The position numbers and the translations under genes are program-made. The notes beneath the pieces were generated by a model. It had not been told where the DNA came from. It saw only the letters and a program-made list of their open reading frames with translations, and did not search any database. From Gallionellaceae bacterium (GTDB taxonomy: Bacteria; Pseudomonadota; Gammaproteobacteria; Burkholderiales; Gallionellaceae), in NCBI GenBank assembly GCA_003445795.1, contig DMCN01000008.1, positions 5,616-12,173 of the forward strand: DNA of 6,558 nucleotides, given 5' to 3'. This document shows positions 1-6,558 of the stretch, piece after piece (the stretch's first letter is position 1; each line of letters opens with the position of its first letter).

Positions 1-1
1 G

Positions 2-940
2 CTGGGCGACAGCCGTTCGCGCGGCGACCATGTAGTCACATCCGGAAATCCAACAGCAGCCCCTTCCGAAGCGCTGGTCGCCGCCTTCGTCTATCAGTCG
101 TTGCCCGGACTGGAAGCCGAGGAAGAGTTCATTCTCGGACTTTCGCAACCGCTGCACAGCGTGCTGGCCGAGAGCAACCGACTTGCCGCGGACACGCTCG
201 GCATCGTGCTGAGCTTCAGCGCACTGGCGATCCTGCTGGCTGTCTTTCTGGCGCGCGCCCTCAGCCGGCCGCTGCATCAGATCGTGCTGGAGGTGAGACG
301 ATTCTCTGCGGACGGATCGATCGGTGCACTGCCGGTCGCGCGCAGCGACGAGATCGGCGAGCTTGCAGTCAGCATCGAACACATGGAGACACAGATACAC
401 AAACAGATCGAAGATCTGCACGAACAGCAGGACAGACTCGATCATCTCGCCAGCCATGACAGTCTGACCGGCCTGCCCAATCGCCGTCTGTTCCTCGACC
501 GACTCGATCAGGCGTTGGCCCGAGCCAGGCGTCAGGAGACACAGCTGGCCCTGCTGTTCATCGATCTCGACAATTTCAAGACCATCAATGATACGCACGG
601 ACATATCGCCGGCGATGCGGTGTTGCAGGAAGTGGCGCGAAGATTGCGGCTGCAGTTGCGCGAGACCGACACGGCAGCCCGGATCGGCGGCGACGAATTC
701 ATCATTCTGATCGAGGGCGCCTGTGATGACGCTTCGATCGACAGCATCATGGGTAAGGTGCAAGCGGCACTGTCGTTGCCGATACCGTATCAGGATATTG
801 AACTGGAGTCCGGCGGCAGTATCGGTGTCGCACGTTATCCGCAGGACGGCACCACCGCCTCCCCCCTGATCGCCGCCGCAGACCAGTCGATGTACCGATG
901 CAAGACCACAAAGAACTGCACCGCCCGCGCCATTCCGTGA
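2..940 (+). CDS. Membrane-anchored diguanylate cyclase (HAMP-GGDEF), 5' end outside window
   Basis: The enzyme would make cyclic di-GMP from two GTP at the inner membrane. The frame is open to the left edge, so 312 C-terminal residues are seen and the true start lies outside; the TTG at 101 is an internal leucine codon. Visible order: probable periplasmic sensor remnant (1-65), one membrane helix (about 66-86), a HAMP domain (about 85-138, with SRPL and the DEIGEL motif), a short helical linker, and a GGDEF domain (about 146-305) opening with HDSLTGLPNRR. The metal-binding DLDNFK stretch begins at residue 188. The GGDEF motif is exact (residues 229-233, bases 686-700). RETD at 220-223 lies five residues before it, which is the correct place for the RxxD inhibitory site. 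There is no EAL domain; the protein ends shortly after the ADQSMYRCK helix. The input signal cannot be told. Activity is inferred from motifs. Confidence 0.93.
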   Translation: MGDSRSRGDHVVTSGNPTAAPSEALVAAFVYQSLPGLEAEEEFILGLSQPLHSVLAESNRLAADTLGIVLSFSALAILLAVFLARALSRPLHQIVLEVRRFSADGSIGALPVARSDEIGELAVSIEHMETQIHKQIEDLHEQQDRLDHLASHDSLTGLPNRRLFLDRLDQALARARRQETQLALLFIDLDNFKTINDTHGHIAGDAVLQEVARRLRLQLRETDTAARIGGDEFIILIEGACDDASIDSIMGKVQAALSLPIPYQDIELESGGSIGVARYPQDGTTASPLIAAADQSMYRCKTTKNCTARAIP

Positions 941-1576
941 TCAGTCGGGATTCTTCTCTCTGAATTCGCACAAGTCCCGGATGATGCACTCGCGACACTT
1001 CGGCTTGCGCGCCACGCACACATAGCGGCCGTGGAGGATCAGCCAGTGATGCGCGTCCTGTTTGAACTCTTCCGGCACGAACTTCATCAGCTTCTTTTCG
1101 ACTTCCACCACATCTTTGCCGGGCGCCAGGCCGATGCGGTTGCTGATGCGGAAGATGTGGGTGTCGACGGCGATGGCGGGCTGGCCGAAGGCGGTGTTGA
1201 GGATCACGTTGGCGGTCTTGCGGCCCACGCCGGGCAGCGCCTCCAGTGCTTCGCGCGTCTGCGGCACCTCACCACCGTGTTGTTCCAGCAGGATGCGGCA
1301 CATGCCGATGATGTGTCTGCTCTTGGTCTGGTAGAGGCCGATGCGCTGCACGTACTCGCGCAGTCCGGATTCGCCCAGATCGAGGATCTTCTGCGGCGTG
1401 TTGGCAACGGGGAAGAGTTCGCGCGTGGCGAGGTTGACGCTCTTGTCGGTGGCCTGTGCCGAAAGGATCACTGCGACCAGCAGCTCGAACGCGGTCTTGT
1501 GTTCCAGTTCGGTGGTGGGGTGCGGGTTGGCCGCTTGCAGGCGCAGGAAGATCTCGCGGCGTTTCGCCGCATTCAT
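941..1576 (-). CDS. nth: Endonuclease III, DNA glycosylase/AP lyase
   Basis: Base-excision repair enzyme that removes oxidised pyrimidines from DNA and cuts at the abasic site. The 211-residue product has the same length as E. coli Nth and aligns with it from memory without gaps. The helix-hairpin-helix [10 protein letters not shown] (114-123) contains the catalytic Lys120; the catalytic Asp138 lies in AVDTHIF. The 4Fe-4S ligands are Cys187, 194, 197 and 203 with the family spacing C-x6-C-x2-C-x5-C. The start is the ATG at 1576-1574, giving [10 protein letters not shown]; it overlaps the rnfE stop by ATGA. The frame stays open further upstream through rnfE, but that extension is out-of-frame rnfE sequence and has no family support. 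No good Shine-Dalgarno precedes it (only a weak GAGG 10 bases away), so translation probably depends on coupling to rnfE. Its stop codon abuts that of the convergent cyclase gene. Confidence 0.97.
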   Translation of the reverse strand: MNAAKRREIFLRLQAANPHPTTELEHKTAFELLVAVILSAQATDKSVNLATRELFPVANTPQKILDLGESGLREYVQRIGLYQTKSRHIIGMCRILLEQHGGEVPQTREALEALPGVGRKTANVILNTAFGQPAIAVDTHIFRISNRIGLAPGKDVVEVEKKLMKFVPEEFKQDAHHWLILHGRYVCVARKPKCRECIIRDLCEFREKNPD

Positions 1577-2274
1577 CCCTGCGCAGCCTCGGGGCTGGCT
1601 GCAGTTGCCGGCGCGGGTTTGTTGCGCGCCTTCTGCTCGCCGCGCAGGGCAAGCCAGTTGCGTCCGGCGATCAGCAATCCCAGCCCGATGAACGCGCCGG
1701 GAGGCAGGATGGCGAGCAGGAAGCCCTGATAGTCCGGGATGATGTGCAACACCCAGTCCTTTGCCCCGTCGCCCAGCGCGAGGTCGATGCCGGAGAACAG
1801 CGTGCCCTTGCCCAGCACCTCGCGCATCGCGCCCAGCACGCCGAGCACTGCGGTCAATCCGAGTCCCATGGCGAAACCGTCCAGCGCCGACGGCAGGATG
1901 CTGTTCTTGGAGGCGAATGCCTCCACGCGTGCCAGCACGATGCAGTTGGTGACGATGAGCGGGATGAAGATGCCCAGCACGACATAGAGGCCGTACATGT
2001 AGGCGTTCATCAAATATTGCACCACGGTGACCAGCACCGCGATGATCAGCACGAACACGGGGATGCGGATCTCGTTCGGTACGAAGCTGCGGATGACGGC
2101 GATGGAGCCGCTGCTGAGCGTCATCACCAGCGCGGTCGCGAGGCCGAGACTGACACCGTTCACCACGGTGCTGCTCACCGCCAGCAGGGGGCACAGGCCG
2201 AGCAGCTGCAGCAGGCCGGGGTTCTGTTTCCACAGTCCGTTATGGAGGATGTCCCTGATCAGTTGAAGGTTCAT
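1573..2274 (-). CDS. rnfE: Rnf complex subunit E (integral membrane)
   Basis: Six-helix membrane subunit of the ferredoxin:NAD+ oxidoreductase, a paralogue of RnfA with inverted topology. The product has 233 residues (E. coli RsxE is of similar size). Cys28 in [11 protein letters not shown] and Cys111 in [13 protein letters not shown] are the conserved cysteines which, with two from RnfA, hold a 2Fe-2S cluster within the membrane in Rnf structures. Hydrophobic segments cover most of residues 20-205. The tail after about 210 ([17 protein letters not shown]) is polar and rich in Ala and Pro and is probably cytoplasmic and unconserved. The start at 2274 is supported by AAGGAG 8 bases upstream, lying within the end of rnfG. 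The ATG overlaps the rnfG stop by ATGA, and the rnfE stop overlaps the nth start in the same way. Confidence 0.97.
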   Translation of the reverse strand: MNLQLIRDILHNGLWKQNPGLLQLLGLCPLLAVSSTVVNGVSLGLATALVMTLSSGSIAVIRSFVPNEIRIPVFVLIIAVLVTVVQYLMNAYMYGLYVVLGIFIPLIVTNCIVLARVEAFASKNSILPSALDGFAMGLGLTAVLGVLGAMREVLGKGTLFSGIDLALGDGAKDWVLHIIPDYQGFLLAILPPGAFIGLGLLIAGRNWLALRGEQKARNKPAPATAASPEAAQG

Positions 2275-2918
2275 TTCGTTGTCTCCTTCTTCGGTTCATT
2301 CGCCGCAAACAATTTATCGCGGTTCTCGCCGTAGTAGATCAGCGCTTTGTGGACAGCCTTGACCACTGCGCGCGGAGTGACGGTGGCGCCGGTCATATGG
2401 TCGAAACGGCCGCCGTCCTTCTTTACCTTCCAGTCGCCATCCGGGTACTGCGCGAGCGACTTGCCGTCGAAGACCCTGATCCATTCGCTTCTGCCCAGCT
2501 CGATGTAGTCGCCCAGGCCCGGCGTTTCCTTGTGCGACACCACGCGTACGCCGGACAGTTCGCCGTTGGCGCGCACCGCGACGATGAGCGCGATCTTGCC
2601 GCTATAACCGTCCGGCGCGATCGCTTCCAGCACGACGATGGAGGGCTCCCCCTGCAGTCGCGCCCGGTAGGCGATGGTGTTGTCGATCGTGCCGAGCAAT
2701 TCGCTCGCCGGGATGGACAGCCTGTCCTGCATGATGTCGTTGTCGAAACGGTCGGCGGGCACGACCTGGGAGATGAGCTTCAGCTTCTCGCGCTGCTCGC
2801 TCGCCACGATGGTGTCGTGGGTCAGGAAATAGGTGGAGGCCAGCACGGCCGTGGCAAGCACGGCGAAGAACACCAGGTTGGCAGCGGTCTGCAGGGTGGA
2901 ACGGGCGATGCGCTTCAT
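2271..2918 (-). CDS. rnfG: Rnf complex subunit G, covalent-FMN protein
   Basis: Electron-carrying subunit with an N-terminal membrane anchor and a soluble FMN-binding domain on the periplasmic side. The product has 215 residues. The anchor is at about 12-31 after a basic start (MKRIAR). The family motif ETPGLGD is at 131-137. The flavinylation motif DHMTGAT spans 173-179; by homology with RnfG and NqrC, FMN is attached through a phosphoester to Thr179 (codon 2384-2382). Attachment is done by ApbE in known systems; no apbE is seen in this window. The start at 2918 is preceded by AAAGGGGG, 6 bases upstream and within the last codons of rnfD, and overlaps the rnfD stop by ATGA. The charged tail (NEPKKETTK) overlaps the rnfE ribosome binding site. 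Confidence 0.96.
   Translation of the reverse strand: MKRIARSTLQTAANLVFFAVLATAVLASTYFLTHDTIVASEQREKLKLISQVVPADRFDNDIMQDRLSIPASELLGTIDNTIAYRARLQGEPSIVVLEAIAPDGYSGKIALIVAVRANGELSGVRVVSHKETPGLGDYIELGRSEWIRVFDGKSLAQYPDGDWKVKKDGGRFDHMTGATVTPRAVVKAVHKALIYYGENRDKLFAANEPKKETTK
2283..2288 (-). promoter_or_regulatory. Shine-Dalgarno of rnfE inside the end of rnfG
   Basis: The minus strand reads AAGGAG, 8 bases before the rnfE ATG, within the codons for the lysine/glutamate-rich end of RnfG. It settles the rnfE start at 2274. Confidence 0.8.
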
Positions 2919-3943
2919 TTGCCGCCCCCTTTATGGCCGAACACCTTGGGCTGTGTCCATGCGTCGATCAGCGGCACGCAGATGTTCATCAGCAGCGTCG
3001 CGAAGGCCACGCCGTCGGGAAAGCCGCCATAGGTGCGGATCAGAAATGTGAGCACGGCGGCACCGGCGGCAAAGATGACCTTGCCCTTGACGGTGGTCGG
3101 GGAAGTCACCGGATCGGTGAGGATGAAGAAAGCGGCCAGCATGGCGGCGCCGGAGAACCAGTGGAACAGCGGTGCCACGTGATGCGCTGGATCGATCAGG
3201 TGGAAGATGCCGGCCATGGCGAACAGCGTGACCAGAAAAGTCACCGGCACATGCCAGTAGATGATGCGCTGGTACAGCATATACAGACCGCCAAGCGCGA
3301 AACCGATGGCGACCATCTCGCTGCCCTTGCCGGCCAGATAGCCGTAGATCGGCATCTCGCGTATCTCGTTCACCGTATGGCCGAGATGCAATTGGGTCTT
3401 GAGCGTGTCCAGCGATGTCGCCATGGTCAGCGCATCGAGCTTGGTCCCGGCCGGCAGGGTACCGTTGAAGATATAGCCAAGCTGGTCGATGAATCCCAAC
3501 TCCACATGGCCGGCGAGGTGGGGCGCAAGCCATTGGGTCATGTGCGCAGGGAAGGAGATGATGAGCACGGCATAGCCGATCATCGCCGGATTGAACGGGT
3601 TGTTGCCCAGACCGCCGTAGAGATGCTTCGAGACCGCGATCGCGAAAGCAGTGCCCACCACCACCAGCCACCAGGGCGCGAGGGAAGGGATGGACAGAGC
3701 CAGCGCCCATGCGGTGATCAGCGCGCTGTTGTCGGACAGGAACGGTCTGAGCGGGCGCTTGCGAAGCTTGAGCATCACCGCTTCGGTCGCCAGCGCCGTG
3801 ACCGAGGCCAGGGTGATCGACACCAGGATGGCGGGGCCGAAATACCAGACGTACAGGGCGATGCCGGGGATGAGCGCGACCAGCACATGCAGCATGATCT
3901 GGCTGACGCTGGCGGGAGTGGAGATGAAAGGTGATGACCGCAT
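2915..3943 (-). CDS. rnfD: Rnf complex subunit D, flavin-bearing membrane protein
   Basis: Polytopic inner-membrane subunit, related to NqrB, that is thought to take part in ion movement coupled to electron flow. The product has 342 residues, slightly shorter than the E. coli protein. Hydrophobic helices fill residues 15-135 and about 210-335. Signature stretches include SDNSALIT (70-77), APWW (89-92), GGLGNNPFNPAMIGY (110-124), ILTDPVTSPTT and GGFPDGVAFA. The covalent FMN site is DALTMATSLD at 170-179, with Thr176 (codon 3418-3416) as the expected attachment residue. The residue before AT varies in the family (E. coli reads SQAT), so Met174 is not alarming; Ser177 in place of the usual Pro is a small deviation. 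The ATG at 3943 gives the N-terminus expected from homologues (SSPFIS). It is the only Rnf gene visible here that does not overlap its upstream neighbour. Confidence 0.97.
   Translation of the reverse strand: MRSSPFISTPASVSQIMLHVLVALIPGIALYVWYFGPAILVSITLASVTALATEAVMLKLRKRPLRPFLSDNSALITAWALALSIPSLAPWWLVVVGTAFAIAVSKHLYGGLGNNPFNPAMIGYAVLIISFPAHMTQWLAPHLAGHVELGFIDQLGYIFNGTLPAGTKLDALTMATSLDTLKTQLHLGHTVNEIREMPIYGYLAGKGSEMVAIGFALGGLYMLYQRIIYWHVPVTFLVTLFAMAGIFHLIDPAHHVAPLFHWFSGAAMLAAFFILTDPVTSPTTVKGKVIFAAGAAVLTFLIRTYGGFPDGVAFATLLMNICVPLIDAWTQPKVFGHKGGGK
2925..2932 (-). promoter_or_regulatory. Shine-Dalgarno-like AAAGGGGG of rnfG inside the end of rnfD
   Basis: The purine-rich run lies 6 bases before the rnfG ATG, in the codons for the Lys-Gly-Gly end of RnfD. 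It supports the start at 2918 despite the imperfect match (GGGG instead of GGAG). Confidence 0.65.
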
Positions 3944-3957
3944 GTCTGGAACGCTCC
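3944..3957. other. Only intergenic gap in the operon (14 bases, rnfC-rnfD)
   Basis: This is the sole clearly non-coding stretch between two genes in the window. It separates the rnfC stop codon (3960-3958) from the rnfD start (3943-3941) and contains most of the rnfD ribosome binding site. It is too short for a promoter or terminator. Confidence 0.9.
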
Positions 3958-3960
3958 TTA
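3954..3960 (-). promoter_or_regulatory. Shine-Dalgarno of rnfD overlapping the rnfC stop codon
   Basis: The minus strand reads TAAGGAG. TAA is the rnfC stop and AAGGAG is a near-perfect anti-16S match, 10 bases from the rnfD ATG. A ribosome terminating on rnfC would sit on the rnfD binding site, which fits termination-reinitiation or independent initiation. The sequence is seen directly; the mechanism is inferred. Confidence 0.8.
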
Positions 3961-5679
3961 ACTTTGTTTCGGCGGTTCGTCGTCCGCGCCGGCATGCGAT
4001 GCCATCTCGCGTATCTTGGCGCGGCGCGCCTCGATCTCGGCGATCTCGGCCTGTTGTTGCGGTGTCAGGACCTCTGTGTTCCTGGGCTGGGCGGTGGCGG
4101 CCTGTTCCTTTGCGCGCGCGACAGCGGCGTCGATGCGCAATTGCATGTTGGCACGGGCGATGTCGGCATCCACACGCATCTGCAGGGTGTCGTTCGGGTC
4201 GGCATCGGCGGGGGCGGCAACCGGCAGAGGTGTTGCCACTGCCGGTTTTGCAGCCTGCACCGCCTTTTCCTTCTGTGCCAAGCGCTCGGCTTTTTCCTGC
4301 TTTTCCCGTTCGATGCGGAACAGACGATATTCATGGCGCTCGCGCGCGATCTCGGCGGCCTGGAGCTCCTGCTCGCGTTGCCAGATCTCGCTCTTGGCGA
4401 AACGGTAATACTGCACCAGCGGGATATGGCTGGGGCAGACATAGGCGCATGATCCGCATTCGATACAGTCGAACAGATGGTATTCCTGAGCCTTGCCGAA
4501 ATCCCTGGCCTTGGCGAACCAGTGAAGCTCCTGTGGCTGCAGGTCGGCCGGGCAGACTTCGGCGCAGCGGGTGCAGCGGATACAGGGCATGGCCGGTGGT
4601 GCGGGCGGGAACAGCTGTGCCGATTTGACGATGATGCAGTTGGTGGCCTTGACCATCGGCGCGTCCAGCTCGTCCACGTGCAGCCCCATCATGGGGCCGC
4701 CGATGATGTATCCCGTCCCGTCGGGAAGCGGTTCCGCCAGTCGCACAATCTCAGCCAGCGGGGTGCCGATCAGCACCTCCAGATTCTGCGGCGTGCGCAC
4801 GTTGCCTGTCACGGTGACCTGGCGCGAGATCAGCGGTTCGCCGTGGTCGACGAAGCGGTGGATGGCGTAAGCGGTCGCCACGTTGCTGCAGGCCACGCCG
4901 ATGCTGGTCGGCCGGTCGCCGGACGGGACTTCCTTGCCGGTCAGGATGCGGATGAGTTGCTTCTCGCCGCCGCTGGGGTACAGCGTGGGCACGGCCATCA
5001 CCTCGATATCGCTGCCAGCACAGGCTTCGCGCATCGCCGCGATGGCCTGCGGCTTGTTGTCCTCGATGCCGATGAGCACTTCGGCCGGTTCGCTCAGATG
5101 TTGCAATACCCGGATGCCGCTGACGATCCCCGCTGCGTGTTCCCGCATCAGCCGGTCGTCGGTGGTGATCCACGGTTCGCATTCAGCGCCGTTAATGACC
5201 AGCGTCTGGATGCGCTGCTCGGGCGTCAGGCTGTATTTCACATGTGTCGGAAAGGTCGCCCCGCCCAGACCGACGATGCCGGCAGCGCGCAGGCTGTCCA
5301 GTAATTCGCGTTTGGCAAGACTGTGGAAATCGAGCGGCGCATGCGCCATCCAGCGGTCTTCGCCGTCCGGCACCAGATGGATGCACAAACCGTCCAGTGC
5401 CGAGGGATGGGCAACCACATGCGGTTCGATCGCGGCCACGGTGCCCGAAGTCGGCGCATGGATGGCGGCGCTGATCATGCCTTGCGCGCTGGCTAGCATC
5501 TGGCCTTTCAGTACCTTGTCGCCGACTTGTACCTCGACTTTGGCGCCATTGCCGATATGCTGGTGCAGCGGCAGGATCAGGCGCGAGGGCAGCGGCGCAG
5601 ACTTGCTCGGCAGCTCGGAAGATTCGAGCTTGTGTTCGGTCGGATGGATGCCGCCATGATAACGATAGAGCTGTCTCAT
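3958..5679 (-). CDS. rnfC: Rnf complex subunit C, NADH-interacting flavo-iron-sulfur protein
   Basis: Peripheral cytoplasmic subunit that exchanges electrons with NAD(H), related to the NuoF subunit of complex I. The product has 573 residues. It contains a barrel-sandwich region (about 35-85, with VGDKVLKGQ and HAPTSGTV), an FMN/NADH module with [16 protein letters not shown] (134-149) and [13 protein letters not shown] (164-176), an SLBB-type region (about 285-330), then two ferredoxin-type motifs: Cys366/369/372/376 and Cys405/408/411/415, each followed by Pro. After about 430 the protein becomes a charged, Ala/Glu/Arg-rich, probably coiled-coil tail containing two copies of a 13-residue repeat. 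E. coli RsxC is much longer because that tail carries many repeats. The start at 5679 ([12 protein letters not shown]) matches the family N-terminus, has GGAGG 10 bases upstream, and overlaps the rnfB stop by ATGA. The longer open frame reaching 5910 is rnfB read out of frame. Confidence 0.97.
   Translation of the reverse strand: MRQLYRYHGGIHPTEHKLESSELPSKSAPLPSRLILPLHQHIGNGAKVEVQVGDKVLKGQMLASAQGMISAAIHAPTSGTVAAIEPHVVAHPSALDGLCIHLVPDGEDRWMAHAPLDFHSLAKRELLDSLRAAGIVGLGGATFPTHVKYSLTPEQRIQTLVINGAECEPWITTDDRLMREHAAGIVSGIRVLQHLSEPAEVLIGIEDNKPQAIAAMREACAGSDIEVMAVPTLYPSGGEKQLIRILTGKEVPSGDRPTSIGVACSNVATAYAIHRFVDHGEPLISRQVTVTGNVRTPQNLEVLIGTPLAEIVRLAEPLPDGTGYIIGGPMMGLHVDELDAPMVKATNCIIVKSAQLFPPAPPAMPCIRCTRCAEVCPADLQPQELHWFAKARDFGKAQEYHLFDCIECGSCAYVCPSHIPLVQYYRFAKSEIWQREQELQAAEIARERHEYRLFRIEREKQEKAERLAQKEKAVQAAKPAVATPLPVAAPADADPNDTLQMRVDADIARANMQLRIDAAVARAKEQAATAQPRNTEVLTPQQQAEIAEIEARRAKIREMASHAGADDEPPKQS
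4108..4176 (-). repeat. Tandem 13-residue repeat in the RnfC tail (two imperfect copies)
   Basis: [10 protein letters not shown] (residues 502-511) and [10 protein letters not shown] (515-524) recur with a period of 13 residues (39 bases). The pattern resembles the AAIARAK-type repeats in the long tail of E. coli RsxC, recalled from memory. It appears to be a minimal version of that array. Confidence 0.65.
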
Positions 5680-6251
5680 ACGGATTCCGCCTCCGGCTGG
5701 TTGAGCGGCGCCGGGGTGAGTGCATAGACCGGGTAAGGCCACTTCCAGGTCTGGATGTTCTCGGGCAGGGGCACCATGCTGATGCAGTCCACCGGGCATG
5801 GCGCGATACACAGTTCGCAGCCGGTGCACTCGGAAGCGACGATGGTGTGCATCTGCTTCGCCGCGCCAACGATGGCATCCACCGGGCAGGCTTGCAGACA
5901 CAGCGTGCATCCGATGCAGGTGTTCTCGTCGATGAAGGCCACCGCCTTGGCTTTGGGGCCGGCACCTTCACCGAACGGCTTGTACTCCACCCCGAGCAGA
6001 TCGGCGAGTTTGCGGATGCCTTCCTCGCCGCCGGGCGGGCACCTGTTGATGTCGGCTTCGCCCTTGGCGATAGCCTCGGCATAGGGTTTGCAGCCGGGGT
6101 AGCCGCACTGACCGCACTGAGTCTGCGGCAGCACCGCATCGATCTTCTCCACCAGCGGGTTGCCCTCGACCTTGAACTTGATCGCGGAATATCCGAGTAC
6201 CGCACCGAGCAGCAAGGAGATGCCGACCATCACCCATAGTGCCGAGATCAT
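5676..6251 (-). CDS. rnfB: Rnf complex subunit B, multi-cluster ferredoxin-like protein
   Basis: Membrane-tethered cytoplasmic iron-sulfur subunit, taken as the entry or exit point for ferredoxin electrons. The product has 191 residues, near E. coli RsxB in length. A single N-terminal helix (about 4-24) is followed by a Fes-type 4Fe-4S motif with Cys46, 49, 54 and 71 (C-x2-C-x4-C-x16-C). Two ferredoxin motifs follow: Cys112/115/118/122 and Cys142/145/148/152, both ending in CPVD. All twelve ligands are present. The three-cluster layout is the short proteobacterial form; RnfB of clostridia and acetogens carries more clusters. The start at 6251 overlaps the rnfA stop by ATGA. I see no clear Shine-Dalgarno before it, so coupling to rnfA translation is likely. 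The C-terminus (WKWPYPV followed by a polar tail) runs into the rnfC ribosome binding site. Confidence 0.97.
   Translation of the reverse strand: MISALWVMVGISLLLGAVLGYSAIKFKVEGNPLVEKIDAVLPQTQCGQCGYPGCKPYAEAIAKGEADINRCPPGGEEGIRKLADLLGVEYKPFGEGAGPKAKAVAFIDENTCIGCTLCLQACPVDAIVGAAKQMHTIVASECTGCELCIAPCPVDCISMVPLPENIQTWKWPYPVYALTPAPLNQPEAESV
5690..5694 (-). promoter_or_regulatory. Shine-Dalgarno of rnfC inside the end of rnfB
   Basis: The minus strand reads GGAGG, 10 bases before the rnfC ATG, in the codons for the Pro-Glu-Ala-Glu end of RnfB. It favours the start at 5679 over upstream in-frame starts. Confidence 0.65.
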
Positions 6252-6558
6252 TTCACCATGCCCGAGAATCCCATGAACGACAGACTCATCAGTCCGGCCG
6301 TGATCATGGCGATAGCCGAGCCTTTGAAGATACCCGGCACATCCGCCCCTTCCATACGCTCGCGGATCCCGGCGAACAACACCATCACCAGTGTGAAGCC
6401 GACCGCGCCCCCGAAACCGAACAGCAGCGACTCCATGAAATCATGCTTGGCCTGCACATTGAGCAGCGGGATGCCGAGTACCGCGCAGTTGGTTGTGATG
6501 AGCGGCAGGTAGATGCCGAGCGCGCGGAACAGCGCGGGGCTCACCTTCTTGATCACCA
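6248..6558 (-). CDS. rnfA: Rnf complex subunit A (integral membrane), 5' end outside window
   Basis: Membrane subunit paired with RnfE. Only the last 102 residues are inside the window, about half of a protein that is 193 residues in E. coli. They match the C-terminal half of RsxA closely, including [35 protein letters not shown] and [15 protein letters not shown]. The cysteine in TTNC (codon 6487-6485) is one of the ligands of the 2Fe-2S centre shared with RnfE; its partner cysteine lies in the missing part. The GTG at 6556 is an internal valine codon, since the frame stays open to the edge and homologues continue upstream. As first gene of the operon in relatives, it should have the operon promoter upstream, beyond the window. 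Confidence 0.96.
   Translation of the reverse strand, partial: VIKKVSPALFRALGIYLPLITTNCAVLGIPLLNVQAKHDFMESLLFGFGGAVGFTLVMVLFAGIRERMEGADVPGIFKGSAIAMITAGLMSLSFMGFSGMVK

Noticed and set aside
101..103. TTG as start of the diguanylate cyclase
   Set aside because: The frame is open to the window edge, no Shine-Dalgarno precedes the TTG, and it would leave a cut-off sensor region before the membrane helix.
945..980. Possible terminator stem (TCGGGA ... TCCCGG) just past the cyclase stop
   Set aside because: The stem is only about five pairs with a loop of some 25 bases and no T-run, and it lies in the conserved coding end of nth.
1577..2233. In-frame upstream extension of nth to a 430-residue protein
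   Set aside because: The added sequence is rnfE read in another frame, with low-complexity Arg/Ala/Gly content. The 211-residue form matches Nth end to end.
2933..3934. Long plus-strand open frame (333 codons) opposite rnfD
   Set aside because: It is a GC-rich shadow of rnfD: composition is dominated by His, Arg, Asp, Gln and Gly, and there is no recognisable domain. Similar plus-strand frames at 1031-1729, 1456-2334 and 4477-5304 were rejected for the same reason.
5680..5910. In-frame upstream extension of rnfC to 650 residues
   Set aside because: The extra 77 residues are rnfB read out of frame. The family N-terminus and a ribosome binding site support the start at 5679.
6554..6556. GTG as start of rnfA
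   Set aside because: Homologues continue upstream without a break and this valine aligns with an internal residue; the gene is merely cut by the window.
1..6558. A previously undescribed system in the window
   Set aside because: Every base but about 15 is accounted for by eight recognised genes with intact motifs. I saw no unexplained structure, repeats, foreign-looking insert or disrupted gene to support a new system.

Overview
The window is a densely packed piece of a GC-rich (roughly 60% by eye) proteobacterial chromosome. It holds eight genes and only 14 clearly non-coding bases. The gene content, the gene order rnfA-B-C-D-G-E-nth and the close protein similarity to Escherichia coli RsxABCDGE and Nth point to a beta- or gammaproteobacterium; I cannot place it more finely by reading alone. 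There are no RNA genes, mobile elements, CRISPR arrays or long repeats that I can support, and no stretch over 300 bases lacks a gene.

Left end, plus strand (2-940): the 3' part of a membrane-anchored diguanylate cyclase gene. The visible protein runs from a probable periplasmic segment through one membrane helix and a HAMP domain to a complete GGDEF domain. That domain has an intact active site and an intact product-inhibition (I-) site. The gene begins outside the window.

Rest of the window, minus strand (6558 down to 941): one operon, read right to left: rnfA (partial, 5' end missing), rnfB, rnfC, rnfD, rnfG, rnfE, nth. The six Rnf subunits form the membrane ferredoxin:NAD+ oxidoreductase (called Rsx in E. 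coli). RnfB carries a short membrane anchor, one Fes-type and two ferredoxin-type 4Fe-4S motifs. RnfC carries the NADH/FMN module plus two 4Fe-4S motifs. RnfD and RnfG carry threonines for covalent FMN. RnfA and RnfE are the inverted-topology membrane pair whose conserved cysteines hold a 2Fe-2S centre. All cofactor ligands I could check are present, so the complex looks functional. The last gene is endonuclease III (Nth), a 4Fe-4S DNA repair glycosylase, also intact.

Five of the six junctions inside the operon are 4-base ATGA start/stop overlaps. The exception is rnfC-rnfD, where a strong Shine-Dalgarno sequence is superimposed on the rnfC stop codon. The cyclase and nth converge with their stop codons touching (TGATCA), leaving no room for an intergenic terminator. 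The operon promoter must lie upstream of rnfA, outside the window. I found no undescribed system here; the region is a well-preserved known operon with a few architectural details worth checking.
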